Shown here in pieces: positions 7,430-12,956 of a stretch of DNA of 12,956 bases. The notes below the pieces were generated by a model, which worked only from the letters and a program-made list of their open reading frames with translations, did no database searches and was not told where the DNA came from. The stretch's first letter is position 1. Each line of letters starts with the position of its first letter. Origin of the DNA: an uncultured Alphaproteobacteria bacterium (lineage in GTDB: Bacteria > Pseudomonadota > Alphaproteobacteria > RF32 > CAG-239); assembly GCA_934254915.1 (NCBI GenBank), contig CAKQMH010000016.1, forward strand, positions 1-12,956, written 5' to 3'. The position numbers and the translations under genes were made by a program.

Positions 7430-7867
7430 ATGAGTGAGGATGACGATAAATTAAGCCCGTCGGAAGCGGCTTTGCTTGGGGTTATGGCTGTTAATGAAGA
7501 CGGCTCGCCGGTGGCTAAAGATTTTATCGCAAAAGCCGGAACGCCGCTGGTTGATGAAGCAGTCTGCGCGGATCGTGAACAGATTATTGAAGCGCTGAAA
7601 ACCGTGTCTGATCCTGAAATTATGATAAATATTTGGGATTTGGGTTTAGTTTATAAAATTGAGCAGTTACCGCACGGCAATGTTTATATCGAGATGACGG
7701 TTACTTCCCCGACCTGTCCGGTTGCCGGTGTTTTACCACAACAGGCTGCGGATGCTGTCGCTGCGCTAGACGGTGTCGGCGAGGTCGAAGTCAAAATCGT
7801 TTGGGAGCCGGCTTGGAGTATTGCTAATTTGAGCGATGAAGCCAAAGCCATGATTGAGCTTTTCTGA
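7430..7867 (+). CDS. sufT: SufT: MIP18-family (DUF59) Fe-S maturation protein
   Basis: This 145-residue protein belongs to the MIP18/DUF59 family, whose SufT members assist maturation of Fe-S proteins. An acidic, low-complexity N-terminus of about 45 residues precedes the domain (about 50-125). The domain has the family motifs DPEIMINIWDLGLVY (61-75), MTVTSPTCPVAGVLP (89-103, conserved Cys96) and the closing WEPAWS...LSDEAK block. PaaD-type phenylacetate proteins share the fold, but the position inside a suf operon and the N-terminal extension favour SufT. An AGGTGG ribosome site precedes the ATG. The gap to sufE is 83 bases and contains a hairpin. Confidence 0.88.
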   Translation: MSEDDDKLSPSEAALLGVMAVNEDGSPVAKDFIAKAGTPLVDEAVCADREQIIEALKTVSDPEIMINIWDLGLVYKIEQLPHGNVYIEMTVTSPTCPVAGVLPQQAADAVAALDGVGEVEVKIVWEPAWSIANLSDEAKAMIELF

Positions 7868-7907
7868 ATTTATCCCCGTAAAAAACAGTTGTCTTTGCCG
7901 CGGTTTA

Positions 7908-7924
7908 ATGCTATGCCTTAGCAT
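7908..7924 (+). promoter_or_regulatory. Hairpin in the sufT-sufE gap
   Basis: ATGCTA (7908-7913) and TAGCAT (7919-7924) form a perfect 6-base-pair stem with a TGCCT loop. No T run follows, so it is not a plain terminator. The right arm runs into CATAAT (7922-7927), a -10-like word for sufE without a well-placed -35. It could be an operator, an RNA processing site or chance. Confidence 0.3.
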
Positions 7925-7950
7925 AATGAAAAAATAAAGGCTGAAAAGTT

Positions 7951-8349
7951 ATGAATATTGATGAACTTATTGATAATTTTGAATTTTTAGATGGTTGGGA
8001 AGACAAATATCGTTACATTATTGATTTGGGCGGCAAACTTGAGCCTTTGCCTGAGAACTGCAAAACCGAGGAGTGGAAAGTTCGCGGCTGCCAATCGCAA
8101 GTATGGCTTTTGCCCGAAAAAAAAGACGGCCTGCTGCATTTTCGCGGTGACAGTGATGCGATTATCGTCAAAGGGCTGATTGCCATTGTTTTGATGATAT
8201 ATAACGATAAATCCCCATCACAAATTAAATCAATTGCAGTTGATGATATTTTTGCTAAACTGGGCTTGAGCGAACATTTAAGTCCAAGTCGGCGTAACGG
8301 CTTAATTTCGATGACCGAAAAAATTAAGTATTATGCCGATATCCTCTGA
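7951..8349 (+). CDS. sufE: Sulfur acceptor protein SufE
   Basis: SufE takes the persulfide from SufS and delivers it to SufB, stimulating SufS. The 132-residue product is of normal length and keeps the family core: DNFEFLDGWEDKYRYIIDLG at the N-terminus, WKVRGCQSQVWL with the acceptor Cys47 (E. coli Cys51), and the C-terminal LSPSRRNGLISM segment. It provides the partner that a group II SufS requires. SufU, the other acceptor type, is ruled out by this signature. Only 14 bases separate it from the sucC-like gene, so the two are likely co-transcribed. Confidence 0.94.
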   Translation: MNIDELIDNFEFLDGWEDKYRYIIDLGGKLEPLPENCKTEEWKVRGCQSQVWLLPEKKDGLLHFRGDSDAIIVKGLIAIVLMIYNDKSPSQIKSIAVDDIFAKLGLSEHLSPSRRNGLISMTEKIKYYADIL

Positions 8350-8363
8350 TAAGGGTTGTATAA

Positions 8364-9566
8364 ATGAACATTCATGAGTATCAGGCCAAAAAAATATTAA
8401 GTAAATATGGTATCAAAATGCCCAAAGGCGGCATTGCTTACACGCCGAATGAGGCCAAAAAAGTTGCGGCTAAATGTTCGTTAAAAGGCCCGTGGATGTT
8501 AAAAGCGCAAATCCAATCCGGCGCTCGTAAAGAAGGCTATTTTCTGGATAAAAAAGCCGGCCGCCGCGGCGGTATCCGCCTGCTTAAAAGCCGTCGCGAT
8601 ATCGTAAAACAAGCAGAACAAATGCTTGGATCAACCTTGGTTACAATTCAAACCGGCCCTAAAGGCAAAGTCGTTAGCCGTTTATATGTTGAAGAATATG
8701 CTAAAGTAAAATCTAAATTCTATGCCGGTTTGGCTATTGATCGGGTTAATGCGGCTTTAACTTTATTGGTTGCCTCGGTTGATGGTGAAGATATTACCAG
8801 TTTGGCGTTGTCTGAACCGGATAAAATCCTCAAGTTGCAGCTAGATTTAGAAGGAGAAACCACACCGGAACAGGTGCAAAAGGTTATGGAGTTTTTGCAG
8901 CTTAAACCGCAAAGCGCCAAAAGTTTGGAAACATTTATCAATGGCCTGCATCGGGCGTTTATTGATTATGATGCGGCGATGATTGAGGTTAATCCAGCCG
9001 GTGTTGACAAAACAGGCGGGATTATCGCTCTTGATGCGAAAATATCGTTTGATGATAATGCGTTGTTTCGCCATGTCGACATTAAGCGTTTGCAAGATGA
9101 TTATGAAGAAAGCGACCGCGAGCTGCAGGCGGCCAAATATCATTTTAATTACAGCGAGTTTGACGGCTCGGTCGGCTGTATTGTTAATGGCGACGGCATC
9201 GCTTTGGCGGCAATGGATTTGTTGCGTGATAATGGCGTCGGTACAGCCTGCTTTCTCAATGTCAAAGGAGGGGTCGATAAAGACAAGATTGCTTCCGGCA
9301 TCAAAATCATTATGACCAATCCGCGTGTTGAAGGGATTTTAATTAATATTTTGGGCGGTTTTTTGCGCTGCAATTTGATTGCTGACGGAATTATTGCCGC
9401 CGCTTCCGAAGTTGGGCTTAATGTGCCGTTGGTTGTGCGCTTTGAAGGGACAAACAAAGACGAAGCACAAGAAATTTTGACCAATTCCAAATTACCGATT
9501 GTTTTGGCCGATACTATGGAAGATGCGGTTAATAAGCTTGTGGCGGCGATGGAGGATAGTGACTGA
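8364..9566 (+). CDS. Divergent succinyl-CoA synthetase beta-subunit-like (ATP-grasp) protein
   Basis: This 400-residue protein has the SucC architecture: an ATP-grasp domain from MNIHEYQAKKIL, then the C-terminal CoA-ligase domain with GCIVNGDGIALAAMD (271-285) and LGGFLRCNLIADG (330-342). The Mg-ATP ligands are kept (Asn210 in IEVNP and Asp224 in ALDAK). Several normally rigid motifs differ. The glycine loop GGRGKAGGV is replaced by SGARK, about ten extra residues (EGYFLDKKAG) and RRGGI (52-71). FLDVGGG reads FLNVKGG (297-303). GGIVRCD reads GGFLRCN. It forms a pair with the next gene, the stop and start codons overlapping by one base. It is a paralogue of SucC rather than a plain TCA-cycle SucC. 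An acyl- or dicarboxylate-CoA ligase with another substrate is possible. I withhold the symbol sucC for this reason, although automated annotation would probably assign it. Confidence 0.85.
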   Translation: MNIHEYQAKKILSKYGIKMPKGGIAYTPNEAKKVAAKCSLKGPWMLKAQIQSGARKEGYFLDKKAGRRGGIRLLKSRRDIVKQAEQMLGSTLVTIQTGPKGKVVSRLYVEEYAKVKSKFYAGLAIDRVNAALTLLVASVDGEDITSLALSEPDKILKLQLDLEGETTPEQVQKVMEFLQLKPQSAKSLETFINGLHRAFIDYDAAMIEVNPAGVDKTGGIIALDAKISFDDNALFRHVDIKRLQDDYEESDRELQAAKYHFNYSEFDGSVGCIVNGDGIALAAMDLLRDNGVGTACFLNVKGGVDKDKIASGIKIIMTNPRVEGILINILGGFLRCNLIADGIIAAASEVGLNVPLVVRFEGTNKDEAQEILTNSKLPIVLADTMEDAVNKLVAAMEDSD

Positions 9567-10447
9567 TGTCTGTTTTTTGCAATAAAGATACTAAAGTTAT
9601 ATGTCAAGGCATCACCGGTATGCAGGCCACATTCCACATCCGCCGTTCTTTAGACTATGGCACTAAAGTTGTTGCCGGTGTTACTCCGGGCAAAGGCGGC
9701 GAGATGCATTTGGGTCTGCCGGTTTTTGATACGGTAAAAGAGGCCAAAGCCGAAACGCAGGCTAACGCCAGTGTGATGTATGTTCCGGCGCAGTCTGTCA
9801 AATCAGCTGTAAAAGAGGCCGTTGAGGCTGAACTCGATTTTACGGTATGTATTGCCGATGGTGTACCGGTAAAAGATATGTTGGAAATCAAAGCCATGCT
9901 TAAAGGCGCTAAGACCAAGCTTATCGGCCCGAACACTCCGGGAATTATTACCCCCGGACAGGCCAGATTAGGTATCTTTCCGGAAAATATTCATACCGCC
10001 GGACATGTCGGAATAGTTTCCCGCTCGTCCACTCTTACTTATGAGGCCGTGTTGGAAACAGCGCGTGCCGGACAAGGCCAATCCACGGTTATCGGCTTGG
10101 GTGATGATATTATTATCGGGATAGATTTTGTGGAAGCTTTGGAACGTTTTCAGGCCGATGATGATACGCAGGCGATAGTTTTAATCGGACAAGTCGGCGG
10201 CAGTTTTGAAGAAGTTGCGGCCAAGTATTATAAAAGCCTGCCAAATCCCAAGCCGGTTATCGGTTTTGTGGCCGGAAATGCCGTTCCGTTCGGGCATAAA
10301 ATGGGTTATGCCGGCGAAGTTATTGCCGGTGGACATATCTCCGCTCAGGACAAGCGCGATGCCTTTGAAGATGCCGGCATTATAAATGTCAACAAAATCA
10401 ATGATATTCATCTTGAGCTGGCCAAAATTTTTCGTACCGGCAAATGA
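9566..10447 (+). CDS. Divergent succinyl-CoA synthetase alpha-subunit-like protein lacking the phospho-His
   Basis: This 293-residue protein is clearly homologous to SucD. The N-terminal CoA-binding Rossmann domain is well kept: ICQGITGMQATFH (12-24), GVTPGKGG (38-45), LGLPVFDTV and GPNTPGIITPG (121-131). The second domain is recognisable, but its phosphotransfer site is changed. Tyr248 (MGYAG) stands where SucD has the phosphorylated His (MGHAG; E. coli His246), Gln209 (IGQVGG) where SucD has Glu208, GLGDDI replaces the phosphate-binding GGDP, and SRSS replaces SRSG. Thr124 also replaces the Cys of GPNCPG. GGAGG upstream of the ATG gives a good ribosome site. It overlaps the beta-like gene by one base and comF by four. 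Binding of CoA or an acyl-CoA is plausible. Normal succinyl-CoA synthetase chemistry is doubtful. Confidence 0.87.
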   Translation: MSVFCNKDTKVICQGITGMQATFHIRRSLDYGTKVVAGVTPGKGGEMHLGLPVFDTVKEAKAETQANASVMYVPAQSVKSAVKEAVEAELDFTVCIADGVPVKDMLEIKAMLKGAKTKLIGPNTPGIITPGQARLGIFPENIHTAGHVGIVSRSSTLTYEAVLETARAGQGQSTVIGLGDDIIIGIDFVEALERFQADDDTQAIVLIGQVGGSFEEVAAKYYKSLPNPKPVIGFVAGNAVPFGHKMGYAGEVIAGGHISAQDKRDAFEDAGIINVNKINDIHLELAKIFRTGK

Positions 10448-11169
10448 GTTTTTTAGCTGACATATTGGACATGATTTTACCGCCGCGTTGTATCGGCTGC
10501 GGGAAAATTATCAGCTCCGGCGGCGGACTTTGCTCTGAGTGTTTTAATAAACTTGAATTTATCAGCCAGCCCTATTGCCGGCGGTGCGGACGTCCGTTTG
10601 CCAATGGCGACAATCTCACTCAAGCTGATTTTCTGTGTGCTGCCTGCCTTAAGGAGCAACAGCCGCTGTTTCGCATGAGCCGCGCGGCATTCAAGTATAC
10701 CGACCGTTCCAAACAATTGATTTTAGCCTTCAAATTTTATGATAAGACTGAAAACGCACCGACTTTGGCGCAGCTTATGTATAATGCCGGACATGATATT
10801 TTTGCTGCCGGCGTTGATGTGATTATTCCGATACCGCTGCATTTTACCAGATTGCTGAAGCGTCGTTATAATCAATCGGCGCTGTTGGCCAAAGAGCTGT
10901 GCAAGCTTAGCGGCGTAAAGGTTGATTATACGTCTGTTGTCCGCCATCGTCATACCCGTCCGCAGGTCGAGTTTTCCGGACATGATCGGGTTAAAAATGT
11001 AAAAGATGCCTTTAAGGTTAAATTTCCCGCGCGGATAAAAGGTAAGCGGGTTTTGCTGATTGACGATGTAATGACCACCGGTTCAACCCTAAAAGAATGT
11101 GCTTTGGCGCTCAAAAAAGCGGGCGCTGTTTCGATTGATACCTTAACTGTCGCCCGCGTTTTATCTTAG
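10444..11169 (+). CDS. comF: ComF family phosphoribosyltransferase-like protein
   Basis: This 241-residue protein belongs to the ComF/GntX family, linked to DNA uptake and recombination in naturally competent bacteria. Its biochemical role in most others is not settled. The N-terminus carries eight cysteines in four CxxC pairs (Cys16/19, 30/33, 45/48, 65/68), as expected for two structural zinc sites. The C-terminal phosphoribosyltransferase fold includes PIPLHFTRLLKRRYNQSA (130-147) and the PRPP-binding loop VLLIDDVMTTGST (203-215). The ATG lies inside the end of the sucD-like gene (ATGA overlap), so it is translationally coupled and the last gene of the operon. It converges on murA with 12 bases between the stop codons. 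Confidence 0.92.
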   Translation: MSFLADILDMILPPRCIGCGKIISSGGGLCSECFNKLEFISQPYCRRCGRPFANGDNLTQADFLCAACLKEQQPLFRMSRAAFKYTDRSKQLILAFKFYDKTENAPTLAQLMYNAGHDIFAAGVDVIIPIPLHFTRLLKRRYNQSALLAKELCKLSGVKVDYTSVVRHRHTRPQVEFSGHDRVKNVKDAFKVKFPARIKGKRVLLIDDVMTTGSTLKECALALKKAGAVSIDTLTVARVLS

Positions 11170-11181
11170 TGGCGGTGAAGA

Positions 11182-12480
11182 TTATTCTTCATCCCGATCT
11201 TTAATACGTTCAATATTTGCGCCAACACCTTTTAATTTTTCTTCCAGCTTTTCATAACCGCGGTCAAGGTGATAAACACGATTGACGATAGTTTCTCCCT
11301 CTGCGACCAATCCGGCCAAAATCAATGCAAATGAGGCGCGCAAATCAGTTGCCATAACCTGAGCACCGGAGAGTTTTTTTACTCCGCGGACAATCGCTGA
11401 CGCATGACCGTGAACATTAATATTAGCTCCCATGCGCAACAATTCGGGAACATGCATAAACCGATTTTCAAAAATGGTTTCCGTTACCATGGATGCCCCT
11501 TCGGCCGTCAACATCAATGCCAGAAATTGTGCCTGTAAATCGGTCGGAAATCCGGGAAAGGGCTCAGTCATAATATCTTTGCCGACCAAAGTGCAGCCTT
11601 TGGCATCAACAATAATGCTGTTTTCATTTTCGGTAATACGCACACCCATATCTTTTAAGACCTGCAGCGGGCGTTTGAGGGTGTTGGGCAGGGCGTTAAT
11701 CAGTTCTATTTTACCACGGGTGATTGCCGCTGCCACTGCGTATGAGCCGGCCTCAATACGATCCGCAATTACTTTATGCGATGTGCCGTGGAGTTTATCA
11801 ACCCCGTCAATCGTCAGAACAGCCGTTCCGATGCCTTCAATTTTCGCTCCCATAGAGTTAAGCATATTAGCCAAATCGCCGATTTCCGGCTCTTTAGCGG
11901 CATTTTCCAAAACGGTGCGTCCTTCGGCTAATACGGCTGCCATCAAGACATTGCAGGTCGCCCCGACCGACACCATCGGAAAGATAATGTGCGCCCCTTT
12001 AAGGCGTTTTTCAACATCGGCGAAAATGTAACCATTGCGAATTTCAATATTAGCTCCCATTTGTTCCAGTGATGACAAGTGGATATCCATAGGACGAGCT
12101 CCGATAGCGCATCCGCCCGGCAGAGAAAGTTCACATTTGCCATAGCGCGCTAACAACGGGCCGAGAACATAATAGGAAGCACGCATTTTTCGAACATAAT
12201 CGTAAGGCGCTGTCAAGCTGGTGGCTTCTTTGGTGCGATAAGAATAAGTTTTCGTCGGGTGTCCGTCAACAAAATCATCAAATTCGTCAATTTTAGTGCC
12301 TAATTGCTCCAGCAAAGCATTCATTGCCCTGATATCGGAAAGCATCGGCATATTTGTCAGCGTAACGGTTTCGTCAGTCAACAAACTGGCGCAGATTAAG
12401 GGTAAGGCTGCGTTCTTAGCTCCGCTGATATGGATTTTTCCTTCCAAGACGTTTCCGCCGATAATTTTGATTTTATCCAT
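11182..12480 (-). CDS. murA: UDP-N-acetylglucosamine 1-carboxyvinyltransferase MurA
   Basis: MurA performs the first committed step of peptidoglycan synthesis in the cytosol, moving enolpyruvate from PEP to UDP-GlcNAc. The 432-residue product is full length with both inside-out barrel domains. Lys22 and Asn23 (GAKNAALP) bind substrate, and the mobile loop LPGGCAIGARPMDIHL (120-135) carries the catalytic Cys124, the residue targeted by fosfomycin. FPTDLQAQF (315-323) and RASFALILAGLVAEG (about 389-403) are further family blocks. A strong AAGGAG ribosome site (complement of about 12487-12492) precedes the ATG and lies in the 18-base gap after the small upstream gene, so the two probably form one transcript. 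Confidence 0.97.
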   Translation of the reverse strand: MDKIKIIGGNVLEGKIHISGAKNAALPLICASLLTDETVTLTNMPMLSDIRAMNALLEQLGTKIDEFDDFVDGHPTKTYSYRTKEATSLTAPYDYVRKMRASYYVLGPLLARYGKCELSLPGGCAIGARPMDIHLSSLEQMGANIEIRNGYIFADVEKRLKGAHIIFPMVSVGATCNVLMAAVLAEGRTVLENAAKEPEIGDLANMLNSMGAKIEGIGTAVLTIDGVDKLHGTSHKVIADRIEAGSYAVAAAITRGKIELINALPNTLKRPLQVLKDMGVRITENENSIIVDAKGCTLVGKDIMTEPFPGFPTDLQAQFLALMLTAEGASMVTETIFENRFMHVPELLRMGANINVHGHASAIVRGVKKLSGAQVMATDLRASFALILAGLVAEGETIVNRVYHLDRGYEKLEEKLKGVGANIERIKDRDEE

Positions 12481-12498
12481 GATGCTTCTCCTTAATGA

Positions 12499-12660
12499 TT
12501 AGTCCTGATTGGTTGCGGTGTTGTTGTCGGCTTTTTTTAATGCTTCGCGTTGTTTTTGCTGCTGTTTGCGCTTTTCCAGATTTTTTTGTAAAGCTTTGGC
12601 TTCGCGTTCAAAGCGCAAATCCTGACGTTTTTTTTGTTTTTGAATGTTTGAGGTGGACAT
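12499..12660 (-). CDS. Small basic Lys/Gln-rich protein upstream of murA
   Basis: This is a 53-residue protein of unknown function. It begins MSTSNIQKQKKRQDLRFERE and ends KKADNNTATNQD. About the first 43 residues are dominated by Lys, Arg, Gln and Glu with almost no hydrophobic core, which suggests one charged helix, possibly coiled-coil or RNA-binding. The ending is polar. Evidence that it is real: a GGAG ribosome site (complement of 12667-12670) six bases before the ATG, a stop only 18 bases before murA with the murA ribosome site in between, and no competing gene. Small basic proteins next to murA occur in other alphaproteobacteria, from memory. I do not recognise the family. Confidence 0.65.
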   Translation of the reverse strand: MSTSNIQKQKKRQDLRFEREAKALQKNLEKRKQQQKQREALKKADNNTATNQD

Positions 12661-12661
12661 T

Positions 12662-12676
12662 TTATGCTCCGCATAA
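12662..12676 (-). promoter_or_regulatory. Hairpin presenting the ribosome site of the 53-residue gene
   Basis: In the minus-strand mRNA, UUAUGC and GCAUAA form a 6-base-pair stem whose three-base loop is GGA, with the next G in the stem. The GGAG ribosome site is therefore partly in the loop and partly paired, and the ATG follows directly. This could tune translation of the small protein and, through coupling, of murA. Confidence 0.35.
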
Positions 12677-12711
12677 GAAATAAAGGGTTATTTATCTTTT
12701 TTATCCCCATA

Positions 12712-12740
12712 AGATTAAAAAAATCATAAGAAATTTGCAA
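12712..12740 (-). promoter_or_regulatory. Candidate promoter of the small gene-murA operon
   Basis: On the minus strand, TTGCAA (12735-12740) and TAATCT (12712-12717) are separated by 17 bases. They lie about 50-80 bases upstream of the small gene, and no other gene on this strand lies between. The -10 match is moderate. Confidence 0.3.
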
Positions 12741-12747
12741 AACGTAC

Positions 12748-12776
12748 TTGATTTTTAAAATTTGATTATGTATGTT
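12748..12776 (+). promoter_or_regulatory. Candidate promoter of tRNA-Thr
   Basis: TTGATT (12748-12753) and TATGTT (12771-12776) have a 17-base spacer and would start RNA near 12783, giving a leader of about 40 bases before the tRNA. It lies back to back with the minus-strand murA operon promoter. Confidence 0.35.
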
Positions 12777-12823
12777 ACCCCTGAACGAGATGATAGAGTC
12801 TTGTCGAGTTAAAATATTTTTAT

Positions 12824-12898
12824 GCCGCTATAGCTCAGTGGTAGAGCACACCCTTGGTAAGGGTGGGGTCGTAAGTCCGATTCTTACTAGCGGCACCA
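12824..12898 (+). tRNA. tRNA-Thr (anticodon GGT)
   Basis: The cloverleaf is complete. The acceptor stem GCCGCTA (12824-12830) pairs with TAGCGGC (12888-12894), followed by discriminator A and an encoded CCA (12896-12898). The D arm is GCTC/GAGC with the GG of its loop present. The anticodon stem CACCC/GGGTG encloses TTGGTAA, giving anticodon GGT, which reads ACC and ACU threonine codons. The T arm is GTAAG/CTTAC. The T loop reads TCCGATT, so position 55 is C instead of the nearly universal T. An intrinsic terminator follows six bases after the CCA. Confidence 0.95.
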
Positions 12899-12904
12899 TT
12901 AAAG

Positions 12905-12929
12905 AAGCCTCCCTTGTGGAGGCTTTTTT
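12905..12929 (+). terminator. Intrinsic terminator of tRNA-Thr
   Basis: AAGCCTCC (12905-12912) pairs perfectly with GGAGGCTT (12918-12925) around a CTTGT loop, and the right arm continues into a run of six T (12924-12929). It starts seven bases after the CCA end, as expected for a single tRNA transcript. Confidence 0.88.
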
Positions 12930-12956
12930 AATGGTAGAACGATAGTTGAAGCGGAC

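Noticed and set aside
9149..9637. 162-codon minus-strand open frame across the sucC-like/sucD-like junction
   Set aside because: It is antisense to two clearly homologous proteins, with no recognisable domain and no operon context.
11174..11193. Near-palindrome between the comF and murA stop codons
   Set aside because: It overlaps the last murA codons (Glu-Glu) and has no T tract on either side. The symmetry is probably coincidental.
11432..12031. 199-codon plus-strand open frame antisense to murA
   Set aside because: It lies wholly inside murA, which is supported by conserved catalytic motifs. Its composition is that expected of a complementary-strand shadow.
12495..12683. Open frames on the plus strand (62 codons) and in another minus frame (12537-12740) around the small gene
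   Set aside because: Both overlap the 53-residue gene, which alone has a ribosome site and operon spacing to murA.
1..12956. CRISPR array, insertion sequence, prophage or toxin-antitoxin pair
   Set aside because: There are no regularly spaced repeats, no transposase or integrase, no phage gene and no toxin-antitoxin-like small gene pair on either strand.

Overview
The window looks like chromosomal DNA from an alphaproteobacterium with a moderately AT-rich genome, possibly an uncultured host-associated lineage. This rests on the SUF gene order with SufT, the style of the proteins and a full-length tRNA-Thr with encoded CCA. It is inference, because no 16S or other decisive marker is present. 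Nothing suggests a phage, plasmid or insertion sequence. The only mobile-looking material is a cluster of palindromic non-coding repeats at the left edge.

Layout. Positions 1-502 hold no convincing gene. They contain an imperfect palindrome, a strong bidirectional terminator hairpin and an interspersed-repeat unit bounded by inverted arms. Two minus-strand genes follow: an NlpD-like LysM/LytM lipoprotein and a membrane-anchored PAS protein with a degenerate GGDEF-like domain. From a divergent intergenic region at 2533-2660, a long plus-strand gene train runs to 11169: sufB, sufC, sufD, sufS, sufT, sufE, a sucC-like gene, a sucD-like gene and comF. Most junctions are 1-4 base overlaps or gaps under 20 bases, with two larger gaps (about 75-85 bases) flanking sufT. 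comF converges on a minus-strand pair made of a 53-residue basic protein and murA. The right end carries tRNA-Thr(GGT) and its terminator on the plus strand.

How the genes fit together. SufS with SufE mobilises sulfur from cysteine, SufBCD is the ATP-driven scaffold where Fe-S clusters form, and SufT is a maturation accessory. No A-type carrier (SufA) and no Fe-S regulator (IscR/RirA/SufR) lies in the window.

The most unusual part is the SucC/SucD-like pair immediately after sufE. Its alpha subunit keeps the CoA-binding fold but has Tyr where succinyl-CoA synthetases carry the phosphorylated His, and Gln where they carry the Glu that supports it. Its beta subunit has an insertion in the ATP-grasp glycine loop. 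It therefore looks like a divergent paralogue with a changed or lost phosphotransfer reaction, placed in the transcription unit of the Fe-S assembly genes.
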